From: Variovorax sp. V213
GTDB taxonomy: Bacteria; Pseudomonadota; Gammaproteobacteria; Burkholderiales; Burkholderiaceae_C
Length of the DNA: 64,000 nt
Direction: 5' to 3'
NCBI RefSeq assembly: GCF_041154455.1
Contig: NZ_AP028664.1
Span: 559,001-623,000 of the forward strand
Under the pieces are notes generated by a model that did no database searches, was not told the DNA's origin, and saw only the letters and a program-made list of their open reading frames with translations. The translations under genes and the position numbers were made by a program. Below are positions 8,781-18,100 of the stretch, piece after piece (the first letter of the stretch is position 1; every line of letters starts with the position of its first letter).

Positions 8781-10076
8781 TCAACGAGGCTGGGAGGCCT
8801 TGAAGATCTGCCGTGCCGCTTCGATCGTCGCAGCGATGTCTTCGTCGCTGTGGGCGGCGCTCACGAAGCCTGCTTCATAGAGCGCCGGCGCGATGTACAC
8901 GCCGCGGTCCAGCAGGCCGTGGAACAGCGCGTTGAACTTCGCGTTGTCGGTGGTCATTACCTTGGCGTAGTTCTGCGGCAACTCGTTCATCAGGAAGAAG
9001 CCGAACATGCCGCCCTCGCTGTCGGCGTCGAAGGGTTGCCCTTCGGCCGCGGCGGCGGCCTTGAGGCCGTCGACCAGCGAGCGCGTCTTCTTCGACAGTG
9101 CCTCGTAGAAACCGGGGCGCGCAATTTCCTTCAGCGTTGCAAGGCCGCAGGCCGTGGCCACCGGGTTGCCGGAGAGCGTGCCGGCCTGGTAGACCGGGCC
9201 GAGCGGCGCGAGCTGTTCCATGATGGCGCGCGGGCCGCCGAAGGCCGCGAGCGGCATGCCGCCGCCGATGACCTTGCCGAGCACGGTGAGGTCGGGCGTG
9301 ATGCCCAGCACGCCCTGTGCGCCGTGCAGGCCCACGCGAAAGCCGGTCATCACTTCGTCGAACACCAGGAGCGCGCCGTGCTGCGTGCAGAGCGCGCGGC
9401 AGCGGGCGGCGAATTCGGGCGTGGCGCGCACGAAGTTCATGTTGCCGGCAATCGCCTCGATCATCAGGCAGGCGATGTCGTTGCCGTGCAGCGCAAAGGC
9501 TTCTTCGAGTTGCGCGATGTTGTTGTACTCGAGCACCAGCGTGTGCTGCGTGACCTCCGGCGGCACGCCGGCCGAAGTGGGGTGGCCGAAGGTGGCGAGG
9601 CCGGAGCCGGCCTTCACAAGCAGCGCGTCGGCATGGCCGTGGTAGCAGCCCTCGAACTTGATGATGTGCTTGCGGCCGGTGGCACCGCGCGCCAGGCGCA
9701 GCGCGCTCATGGCGGCTTCGGTGCCCGAGCTCACGAGCCGCACCATCTCCATCGACGGGACCAGGGCGAGGATGGCTTCGGCCAGCTCGATCTCGCGCTC
9801 GGTGGGCGCGCCGTAGGAGAAGCCCTCGAGCACCGCCTTCTGCACCGCCTCGACGACGGCCGGGTGGCCGTGGCCGAGGATCATCGGGCCCCAGGAGCCG
9901 ATGTAGTCGATGTAGCGCTTGTCGTTGGCATCCCAGAAATAGGCGCCCTCGGCGCGGCGGATGAAGCGCGGCGTGCCGCCTACGGCCTTGAAGGCGCGCA
10001 CCGGCGAATTGACGCCGCCGGGAATGACGGCGCGGGCGCGCTCGAAAAGAATGTCGTTTTGGTCAGCGTTTGGCAT
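8781..10076 (-). CDS. hemL: Glutamate-1-semialdehyde 2,1-aminomutase
   Basis: A 431-residue PLP enzyme that makes 5-aminolevulinate for tetrapyrrole synthesis in the C5 pathway. Evidence includes the N-terminal VIPGGVNSPVRAFKAVGG, ALLVFDEVMTGFRV with the PLP-contacting Asp, and GKVIGGGMPLAAFGG with the Schiff-base lysine. The ATG at 10076 overlaps the thiD stop (TGATG), indicating translational coupling; a TTG one codon upstream is possible but less likely. It is convergent with purH (25 bp). Confidence 0.97.
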   Translation of the reverse strand: MPNADQNDILFERARAVIPGGVNSPVRAFKAVGGTPRFIRRAEGAYFWDANDKRYIDYIGSWGPMILGHGHPAVVEAVQKAVLEGFSYGAPTEREIELAEAILALVPSMEMVRLVSSGTEAAMSALRLARGATGRKHIIKFEGCYHGHADALLVKAGSGLATFGHPTSAGVPPEVTQHTLVLEYNNIAQLEEAFALHGNDIACLMIEAIAGNMNFVRATPEFAARCRALCTQHGALLVFDEVMTGFRVGLHGAQGVLGITPDLTVLGKVIGGGMPLAAFGGPRAIMEQLAPLGPVYQAGTLSGNPVATACGLATLKEIARPGFYEALSKKTRSLVDGLKAAAAAEGQPFDADSEGGMFGFFLMNELPQNYAKVMTTDNAKFNALFHGLLDRGVYIAPALYEAGFVSAAHSDEDIAATIEAARQIFKASQPR

Positions 10077-11038
10077 CAATGTCTGGTGTCGTGAGGGGGC
10101 AGGGCGAAATCGGGGGCAGCATCGGGGTCTTCGTCGTCGTCTTCATCTTCCGGCTCGGCCCAGAAGAGGCGGTCGGGAAGCACGTGGCCCATGCCGGGCC
10201 GGAATCCGGCGTCCAGGCAGCGGTCCATGTAGGCCAGGGCCTCGGTGGTGGCGGCCACCAGGTCGGTGCCGCTCGCGAGCAGGGCTGCCAATGCGGCCGA
10301 CAGGGTATCGCCGGCTCCGGCAAACACGGCCTCGAGCCGCTCGTACTTCTCGTTGGCAAGCACTGACTGCGGCGAGGCCAGCACGTTGTCGATGAACTGG
10401 TCGGGCAGCACCATGCCGGTCACCAGCGTGTAGGGCACGCCGAACTCGCCGGCGGCCTTGGCAATGTCCCGCGCACCGGGCGGACGCTCGCCGCTCCAGT
10501 CGGGAAGCAGCCATCGCCAGAGGGTGCTGTGGTTTCCAACCAACACTGTGGTCTGCGGCAGAAGTAACTCCCTGAAAGCATCCAGATAGGGCTCGATCAG
10601 GTTCTCGTCCCACCACGAAAGATTGGGCATGTAGGCGACCAGCGGGACCTCCGGGTAGTCGGAGGCGGTCTCGGCGATCGTGCTCAGCGCGTCGGGGCTG
10701 CCGACGAAGCCCACCTTGATGAGCTGGACTTCCACGTCTTCCAGGATGGCGCGCGCCTGCTCGGCAATGGCCTCCTCTTCGAAAGCGAAATGGTCGAATA
10801 TCTCGGCCGTGTCGCGCGCGTAGGCGCCAGTGACCACTGGCAGCATGTGCGCACCCACCGAGGCCATGGCCAGGGCGTCGGCCCCCAGCCCGCCGGCGCC
10901 GCTCGGATCGCTGGCATTGAACACCAGCACGCAGGGCGGATTCAGGTCCCGTTCGGCCGCCTCTTCAGCGTCCGGCGGAGGGTCGTTAAGATTGCCCGGT
11001 TTGCGGTTGTCGTCTGCGGAATGTAAGTAAATGGTCAT
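10076..11038 (-). CDS. thiD: Hydroxymethylpyrimidine (phospho)kinase ThiD-like
   Basis: A 320-residue ribokinase-fold enzyme of thiamine biosynthesis that phosphorylates HMP/HMP-P. After an acidic N-terminal extension, the core starts with VLVFNASDPSGAGGLGADAL, then GSPDALSTIAE, and the C-terminal anion-hole motif GAGDTLSAALAALLASG with the catalytic Asp. The C-terminus is an unusually acidic tail (EPEDEDDDEDPDAAPD). The N- and C-terminal extensions make it longer than E. coli ThiD (266). It is coupled to hemL and divergent from the rubredoxin gene. Confidence 0.9.
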   Translation of the reverse strand: MTIYLHSADDNRKPGNLNDPPPDAEEAAERDLNPPCVLVFNASDPSGAGGLGADALAMASVGAHMLPVVTGAYARDTAEIFDHFAFEEEAIAEQARAILEDVEVQLIKVGFVGSPDALSTIAETASDYPEVPLVAYMPNLSWWDENLIEPYLDAFRELLLPQTTVLVGNHSTLWRWLLPDWSGERPPGARDIAKAAGEFGVPYTLVTGMVLPDQFIDNVLASPQSVLANEKYERLEAVFAGAGDTLSAALAALLASGTDLVAATTEALAYMDRCLDAGFRPGMGHVLPDRLFWAEPEDEDDDEDPDAAPDFALPPHDTRH

Positions 11039-11149
11039 ACGCGGGCCAAAATCGCCTCAATGGTGGCATAGGCGCGACGTTTACCGCCCGCCAGTGAGAT
11101 ACGCATAGATACACTCGTTGCATTTAATGAACAAGGACTTTAAGCTCCG

Positions 11150-11320
11150 ATGAATACGAAAACTTGGATGTGCCTGATTTGTGGGTGGATCTATGACGAA
11201 GCGGTGGGTGTACCGGAAGATGGGATCGCAGCAGGCACGGCCTGGGCGGATGTCCCGATGAACTGGACCTGTCCTGAGTGCGGTGCACGCAAGGAAGACT
11301 TCGAAATGGTTGAAATCTGA
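11150..11320 (+). CDS. Rubredoxin
   Basis: A 56-residue small electron carrier. Two CxxC knuckles, CLICG near residue 8 and CPECG near residue 41, ligate a single iron. The spacing and the YDEAVGVPEDGIAAGTAW segment between them match classical rubredoxins. It lies just upstream of the pilG-like gene, as in many Burkholderiales, and is likely a free-standing cytosolic redox partner. The start is the ATG at 11150. Confidence 0.95.
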   Translation: MNTKTWMCLICGWIYDEAVGVPEDGIAAGTAWADVPMNWTCPECGARKEDFEMVEI

Positions 11321-11401
11321 AGCATGGCATAGGGCTACGCGATCTGCGCCGATGTACGGTGCGGCGGGCATCCAAGTCTCATCTCAGCAGGAGTGTGTGC
11401 A

Positions 11402-11800
11402 ATGGGGCCGAATGGATCAGGTTACAAGGTGCTGGTCATCGATGACAGCAATACGATCCGGCGCAGTGCCGAAATATTTCTGAAGCAGGGCGGACACGAG
11501 GTTCTCCTTGCGGAGGATGGCTTTGACGCGCTCTCGAAGGTCAACGACCACAAGCCGCATCTGATTTTCTGCGACATCCTCATGCCGCGCCTCGACGGCT
11601 ACCAGACCTGCGCCATCATCAAGCGCAATGCTCAGTTCTCCAATGTTCCGGTCGTGATGCTTTCCTCGAAAGACGGCGTCTTCGACAAGGCCCGCGGCCG
11701 CATGGTCGGATCGCAAGACTACCTGACCAAACCTTTCACCAAAGACCAATTGCTGCAGGCCGTGCAGCAGTTTGGCATCGTTCAACAGGAAGCGCAGTAA
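11402..11800 (+). CDS. pilG: Type IV pilus chemosensory response regulator PilG
   Basis: A 132-residue single-domain CheY-like regulator of the Pil-Chp system controlling twitching motility. Receiver features are the acidic pair VLVIDDSNTIRRSAEIFL, phospho-acceptor FCDILMPRLDGYQ, the conserved Ser in VVMLSSKDGVFD and Lys in DYLTKPFTK. It heads the operon; its stop overlaps the next start (TAATG at 11798-11802). The assignment rests on its first position ahead of pilH-I-J-chpA. Confidence 0.93.
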   Translation: MGPNGSGYKVLVIDDSNTIRRSAEIFLKQGGHEVLLAEDGFDALSKVNDHKPHLIFCDILMPRLDGYQTCAIIKRNAQFSNVPVVMLSSKDGVFDKARGRMVGSQDYLTKPFTKDQLLQAVQQFGIVQQEAQ

Positions 11801-12165
11801 TGCCCATTCGAAAAATCCTCGTCGTCGACGACTCCAAGACGGAACTGTTGTTCCTGTCCGACCTGCTCCAGAAGAACGGCTTTGCCGTCAAGACTGCCGA
11901 GAACGCCGAAGACGCCATGCGCCGTCTCGAAGAGGACCAGCCCGACCTGATCCTCATGGACGTCGTCATGCCCGGCCAGAACGGCTTCCAGCTGACGCGC
12001 GCCATCGCCCGCGACCCGCAGTACGCCGCCATTCCGATCATCCTGTGCACGAGCAAGAACCAGGAAACCGACCGCGTCTGGGGCATGCGCCAGGGCGCCC
12101 GCGACTACATCGTGAAGCCGGTCAACGCGGCCGAGCTGATGTCCAAGATCAGCGCGCTGGCCTGA
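11800..12165 (+). CDS. pilH: Type IV pilus chemosensory response regulator PilH
   Basis: A 121-residue CheY-like regulator. It begins IRKILVVDDSKTELLFL, with phospho-acceptor LILMDVVMPGQNGFQ, Thr in IILCTSKNQETD and Lys in DYIVKPVNAAEL; the GQNGF and CTSKNQETDRVWG segments are typical of PilH. It is translationally coupled to pilG. Both are expected to be phosphorylated by ChpA, with PilG promoting pilus extension and PilH acting in retraction or as a phosphate sink. Confidence 0.93.
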   Translation: MPIRKILVVDDSKTELLFLSDLLQKNGFAVKTAENAEDAMRRLEEDQPDLILMDVVMPGQNGFQLTRAIARDPQYAAIPIILCTSKNQETDRVWGMRQGARDYIVKPVNAAELMSKISALA

Positions 12166-12184
12166 ACGGAAGACTGCCGAGTCC

Positions 12185-12718
12185 ATGGCAAATCGCGACG
12201 CTCTTCGCGCCTTCCAGTCCCGGCTTGCGAGCCGCCTGCAGGCTGCGCGCACCACCGGCGTGGCCGCCACGTGGCTCGCGGTCGAGGCCGGTGAGGGCAA
12301 GTACCTCTTTCCACTGGGCCACGCGGGTGAGATCTTCCCCTGGACGCCGCCCCAGCCCGTGCCCTACACGGAACCCTGGTTCCTCGGCGTTGCCAACCTG
12401 CGCGGCGGCCTCTATGGCGTGGTGCAGCTGTCGGCATTCGCCTCGGGCACGTCCGATGGCCTGGCCGCCACCGAGGCGGCCCGCATGCAATCGCGGCTCG
12501 TTGCCCTCAACGAGCTGCTCGAAGTCAACTGCGCTTTGCTGGTCGATCGACTGGCGGGGTTGCGGGGGGCCGAGGCCTTCACGGCCGCGGAACCTCCGGG
12601 CGCAGAAGCACCCGCCTGGCTTGGGCATCTTTTCACCGATGCGGCGGGTGAGCGCTGGCAGGAAATCAACCTGCAGGCGCTCTCGCAGCAACCCCAGTTT
12701 TTGAGTATTGGCGCCTAG
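12185..12718 (+). CDS. pilI: CheW-like adaptor PilI
   Basis: A 177-residue CheW-domain protein that links the methyl-accepting receptor PilJ to the kinase ChpA. The CheW fold is recognisable from GEIFPWTPPQPVPYTEPWFLG, GVANLRGGLYGVVQLSAF and the later strand CALLVDRLAGLRG. It lies 19 bp after pilH and 42 bp before pilJ in the same direction. Confidence 0.9.
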   Translation: MANRDALRAFQSRLASRLQAARTTGVAATWLAVEAGEGKYLFPLGHAGEIFPWTPPQPVPYTEPWFLGVANLRGGLYGVVQLSAFASGTSDGLAATEAARMQSRLVALNELLEVNCALLVDRLAGLRGAEAFTAAEPPGAEAPAWLGHLFTDAAGERWQEINLQALSQQPQFLSIGA

Positions 12719-12760
12719 TGCATCCGCACAGCCAGAAGACAACCACCTGAAGGACCGACC

Positions 12761-15085
12761 GTGAGCTCGATCGCCGACAAGTTCAAGAAATTACTGCCCG
12801 CTCAAAGCGGCAACGACAAGGCCCGCGTCGACGGCTCCGGTTCCACCTTATCGCTCGACGACGTCGACACGGTTCAGGTGCCGGACGAGAAGACTGTCCG
12901 CCTGGCCAGGAAACAAGGCCGCACCCCCGCCGAGCCGGTGCCCACCGGCTTTGCCGACGGTGCCACGCCGGTCGGCGAGGCCGCCAACGAGGCCGATGCC
13001 GCATCGGCCGAAGCCGCCCAGGCGCAGGCTCCTGCGGGACGAGCGGGCTCCAACCCGGCGCGCCAGCAGCGGATCCTGGCGATCATGCTGGCGGTCGTGG
13101 TGCTGCTGCTGTTGCTGGTGGCCGGCTCCGCCATTCTTCGCGCCGAGCGCCTTGCGCAGCAGGTGGCGGCCACTGGCCAGTCGCTGATGCAGTCGCAGCG
13201 GCTTGCAAAGTCGATCTCCCAGGCCCTCGTCGGCAGCGCGCCCGCGTTCGTCGAAGTGAAGGACAGCGCCGACGACCTCTCACGTCGCGTGCAGGGCCTG
13301 ACCAACGGCGACGATGCGCTGCGCCTCGAACGCGTGGGCAACCAGTACGACGAGGACATGGGCAAGATCAATCCGCTGGTCGCCCGTGCCGACGCCAGCG
13401 CCAAGGCCGTGCTGGCCCAGCGCCAGATCCTGACGCAGGTGGGCGCCGCCTTGCGCGACATCAACCAGCAGTCGTCCGCGCTGCTCGAAATGACGGAAAC
13501 CGTGGCATCGCTCAAGATGCAGCAGAACGCCACGCTGCCTGAAATCTCGGCCGCCGGCCAGCTCGTGATGCTGACCCAGCGTATCGGCAAGTCGACCAAC
13601 GAATTCTTCACGGTCGAAGGCGTGAACCCCGACGCCGTGTTCCTGCTCGGCAAGGACTTGAACACCTTCCAGGAAACCACGCGCGGCCTGCTCGACGGCA
13701 ATGCGCAACAGCGTTTCCCCGGCTCGAAGGACCCGCAGACCCGCCAGCAGCTCGAAGCCATTCTCAAGACCTACGAGCAGATGCGCACGCAGGCATCCGC
13801 CATTCTGGGCAACCTGCAGGGCCTGGTGGCCGCGCGCGAAGCGCAGGCCAGCATCCTGACCGACAGCGAACCGCTGCGCAAATCGCTCGGCGAACTGCAG
13901 GACAAGCTGTCCGCCCGCACCGGCCTGGGCGCCGGAACGATCGTGATGCTGTTCGTGCTCTCGCTGGCCGCCCTGGCCCTGGCCGGCGCCATCGGTTTCG
14001 TGCAGGTGCGCGAAGGCCGCGAACGTGCCGCCGTCGCCGAACGCGAACGTCTCGCGGCCGAGCAGGCCAGCGACGAGGCCGGCCGCATCAACAACGCCAA
14101 CCAGGCCGCCATTCTTCGGCTGATGAATGAACTGCAGACAGTGGCCGAAGGCGACCTGACGCAGGAAGCCACCGTGACCGAGGACATCACCGGCGCCATT
14201 GCCGACTCGGTGAACTACACGGTGGAAGAACTGCGTTTGCTGGTGGGCAACGTGCAGAACACGGCCACCCGCGTGGCGCAGACGACGTCGCAGGTGGAAA
14301 GCACCTCGACCGAACTGCTCGCCGCCTCGACCGAACAGCTGCGCGAGATTCGCGAAACCGGCCAGTCGGTGCTGACCATGGCCGAGCGAATCAACGGCGT
14401 GTCCTCGCAAGCGCAAGAGTCCGCCACGGTGGCGCGCCAGTCGCTGCAGGCTGCATCCTCGGGCCTGCAGGCCGTGCAGAACGCCATCGGCGGTATGAAC
14501 TCCATCCGCGACCAGATCCAGGAAACCTCCAAGCGGATCAAGCGCCTGGGCGAATCCTCGCAGGAGATCGGCGAAATCACCGAGCTGATCTCGGACATTA
14601 CCGAACAGACGAACGTGCTGGCCCTGAACGCCGCCATCCAGGCCGCATCGGCCGGTGAAGCCGGTCGCGGCTTCTCGGTGGTGGCGGAAGAAGTGCAGCG
14701 GCTGGCTGAACGCTCCGCGGACGCCACGCGCCAGATCTCGGCGCTGGTGAAGGCCATTCAGACCGACACGCAGGATGCGGTGGGCGCCATGGAGCGCTCC
14801 ACGCAGGGTGTGGTCGAGGGCGCCAAGCTGTCCGACAATGCAGGTACCGCGCTGACCGAGATCGACCGCGTGTCGCGCCGCCTTGCAGACCTCATCGAGC
14901 AGATTTCGCAATCCGCGTCCCGCGAAGCCGATTCGGCCAACGTGGTGGCTGCCAACATCCAGCACATTTTTGCGGTGACCGAGCAGACCGGAGAAGGTAC
15001 CCGTACCACGGCCCAGCAGGTGCGCGAACTTTCGCAGATGGCGGAAGAACTGCGCCGCTCGGTCGCCCGATTCAAGATTGCCTGA
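12761..15085 (+). CDS. pilJ: Methyl-accepting chemotaxis protein PilJ
   Basis: A 774-residue inner-membrane receptor of the Pil-Chp system, starting with GTG. A cytoplasmic N-terminal tail of about 110 residues precedes the first membrane helix (LAIMLAVVVLLLLLVAGSAIL). Two periplasmic PilJ-type ligand modules follow (RLAKSISQAL and MLTQRIGKSTNEFF regions), then the second helix near residue 400 (IVMLFVLSLAALALAGAIGFV). The cytoplasmic part has a HAMP-like segment and the MCP signalling hairpin with EITELISDITEQTNVLALNA. The long N-terminal cytoplasmic tail is characteristic of beta-proteobacterial PilJ. Confidence 0.95.
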   Translation: MSSIADKFKKLLPAQSGNDKARVDGSGSTLSLDDVDTVQVPDEKTVRLARKQGRTPAEPVPTGFADGATPVGEAANEADAASAEAAQAQAPAGRAGSNPARQQRILAIMLAVVVLLLLLVAGSAILRAERLAQQVAATGQSLMQSQRLAKSISQALVGSAPAFVEVKDSADDLSRRVQGLTNGDDALRLERVGNQYDEDMGKINPLVARADASAKAVLAQRQILTQVGAALRDINQQSSALLEMTETVASLKMQQNATLPEISAAGQLVMLTQRIGKSTNEFFTVEGVNPDAVFLLGKDLNTFQETTRGLLDGNAQQRFPGSKDPQTRQQLEAILKTYEQMRTQASAILGNLQGLVAAREAQASILTDSEPLRKSLGELQDKLSARTGLGAGTIVMLFVLSLAALALAGAIGFVQVREGRERAAVAERERLAAEQASDEAGRINNANQAAILRLMNELQTVAEGDLTQEATVTEDITGAIADSVNYTVEELRLLVGNVQNTATRVAQTTSQVESTSTELLAASTEQLREIRETGQSVLTMAERINGVSSQAQESATVARQSLQAASSGLQAVQNAIGGMNSIRDQIQETSKRIKRLGESSQEIGEITELISDITEQTNVLALNAAIQAASAGEAGRGFSVVAEEVQRLAERSADATRQISALVKAIQTDTQDAVGAMERSTQGVVEGAKLSDNAGTALTEIDRVSRRLADLIEQISQSASREADSANVVAANIQHIFAVTEQTGEGTRTTAQQVRELSQMAEELRRSVARFKIA

Positions 15086-15113
15086 CAAAAGATAAGAACG
15101 GCGAGCATCCAAC

Positions 15114-18100
15114 GTGTCGATTCAAACCCCTGCCACGGCCCCCATTGCCGGCAACGTGCCGGCCACCGAAGACCTCGGGCCGCTGGCCTGGGTGCTGGGA
15201 GAAATCCAGAAATCCCTCGATGGTGTGGGCAAGTCGTTGCGGCGCTTCGTGCGCGACGTGGGCACTGCCTCGGATCTCGAGAGCGGCCCGCTGCAAATGG
15301 CTCGCCAGCAACTGCACCAGTCCGTCGGTGCCCTGCAGATGGTGGGCAACACCGCCCCTGCGCTGGTGCTCGGCTCCATCGAGTTCGCGGTGCAGGGCTT
15401 CATTGCCGAGCCGCAGCGCTGCACTGACAGCGCGGTCCTGAAGATCGAGCGCGCCGGCTTTGCCGTCGTCGATTTTCTCCACGCACTGCTGGCCGGCAAG
15501 TCCGTATCGTCGGTCGCGCTGTTTCCGCAGTACCGCGACGTGCTCGAACTGGTTGGCAACGAGCGCGTGCATCCGGCCGATCTCTGGAGCGTTGCGTGGC
15601 GCTGGGTCGAAGTGCGACCCGCGCTGACCCAGGCCGCGCTGGCCTATGACCCGGCCGTGCGTTCGCGGCTCGACCGCGAAGTGCTGCAGCTGGTCAAGAC
15701 CGGCGACCCGCAGGCCGCGCGCCGGCTGCAGGCGCTGTGCCTGGGGCTCGGGCGCGGTGCGCTGCTGCCCCGCGTCGCAAGTTTCTGGACCCTCGCCGCG
15801 GGCTTTTTCGAAGCCTTGGCGCTGGAGCTGATCCCCGCCGATTCCTACGTCAAGCGCGCCGCCTCGCGCGTGCTGCTGCAATACGCCACGCTGGCGCGCG
15901 GCGACAGCGCGGTTTCCGACCGCCTCGGCCAGGACCTGTTGTTCTTCTGCGCGCAGGCCGTACCCGCCACGGCCTCCGACGAAGCCGCCACGCTGCGCAC
16001 CGTGCGCGCCGCATGGGGCGTCGCGGGCGAGCCGCATGTCGACTACAGCGTCGAGCAGTTCGGCCGCTTCGATCCGCTGGTGCTCGCGCAGGCGCGCAAG
16101 CGCATCGAAACCGCCAAGGAAATGTGGTCGGCGCTTTCAGGCGGCGACATCACCCGCACGCGCCAGGTGGCCGACACCTTCGCGCAGCTCGGCGAGTCGC
16201 TGCAGAGGCTGCATCCGCCGATCCTGCCGATGGTGGACGCACTCACGCATGCGGTCGAAGCCTCCGTGCGCTCCGGCCAGCCGCCGGATACCGAGCTTGC
16301 GATGGAAGTCGCCACCTCGGTGCTCTACCTGGAAGCCGCGCTCGGAGACCTCGACCCGAGCGATCCGCAACTCACCTCCCGCACCCTTCAGCTGGCGGGC
16401 CGCATCGAGCGCGTTCGCGAAGGCGGGCATTCGGAGCCGCTGGAGCCCTGGATGGAGGATTTGTATCGCCGCGTGAGCGATCGCCAGACCATGGGGACCG
16501 TGGTCGACGAATTGCGCAGCCACCTGAGCGAGCTCGAAAAGTCGCTCGACCAGTACTTCCGCCGCCCGGCCGAGAAGGGCCTGCTGCGCACTGTTCCGAC
16601 CCAGCTGCTGCAGATGCGCGGTGTGTTCTCGGTGCTGGGGCTCGACCAGGCCGCCCATACCGTCCAGCGCATGCGCGACGATGTCGAGCAGATGCTGGTG
16701 GGCAATGCGTCGCCGGTCGAGGAGATGCAGAGCTTCGACGCGCTCGGCAACAACCTGGGCGCCCTGGGGTTCCTGATCGACATGCTGGGCTACCAGCCGA
16801 CGCTCGCCAAGCGCCTGTTCGTGTTCGACGAGCAAGCCGGTGAACTCAAGCCGCTGATGGGCCGCCAGGCCACCGACAGCGCCGCCGCGGATGCCGCGGC
16901 ACCGGGTGCCACTACCGGCGGCGATGCCGTGCTCAGCATCGAGGAAGTCGACGCCCAGATTGCGTCGAAGCTCGCCGCGCTCGCCACGCCCAACCGCAAG
17001 GCGAAGGTGTCGCCCATCGAGGAATTCAGCCGCAAGGCCGACAGCTGGACCCACAAGATCGCCGGTCCCGCAGCACTGCCCGACACCGAAGTCACCGAAC
17101 TCGAAGAAGACGACCTGCAGAACATCTTCCTCGACGAGGCCCGCGAGGTGGTGCAAAACGGCCTGGCCGCGATCGACGAGCTCGGCAGCCATCCCGACGA
17201 CACCGAGGAACTCACCATCCTGCGGCGTGCGTTCCACACGCTGAAGGGCAGTTCGCGCATGGTCGGCCTGACCGACTTCGGCGACGCCGCCTGGTCCTTC
17301 GAGCAGGTGCTCAACACCTGGCTGGCCGACCAGCGCGACGCCACGCCCGATCTGCTCGTCGGCACCCGCAAGGCGCTCGAGGAATTCAGCCAATGGGTCG
17401 AAGCCATCGCTTCGGGCTCGCAGCATGGCTGGCAGTCGTCGCAATTCAGCCGCGTGGCGGATGCGCTGCTGGCGGGCGAGCCCGTGCCCACCATGCCGGC
17501 GCGTGTCGCCGATGCGGAGGCCCTGGCCGTGGCCGCGCGCCACATTGCCGCCGAGCCGGCGGCGGTTGCCCCGCTTCCGATGCCGGAACTCCCGGAACTG
17601 CCCGACCTGTCGTTCCCCGCGGCGGCACCGCTCGAGCCTGCACCCGCTGCCGCGTTCGAACTGACCGCAGAGGCGCCCCAGGAGGCCGCAAAGCCCGAAG
17701 CCGAAGACGACTTCACGTCGACCGACTTCCTCGACTTCGAATCCAAGCCGGCCCCGGCCGACGAGCCTGTCTGGGCCGACGGCGAGAAGTTCGACTTCCT
17801 GGAGCCGGCCAAGGCGGAGCCGGAACCCACCGCTTCGTTCCTGACCGAAGCCGCTGACGCACCGTCGCCCGAGCCCGTACCCGAACTGCCCGCGCTGGAC
17901 GGCTTGCCGGACCTTGATTGGGCGCCCGAGCCGGCACCGGTCATTGCCCACGAGCCCGAGCCGCTTGTCGCCGAAGTGCCGCCGGCCGAAGAGCCCGTGG
18001 AAGCGCCCGCTTTGCAACTGGAGCCCGAGGAGCCTGCCGTGGTTGCGGTGGACGAAGCGCCGGCCTTGGCCGAGGAGCCGGCTGTTGCCGCGGCCGAAGC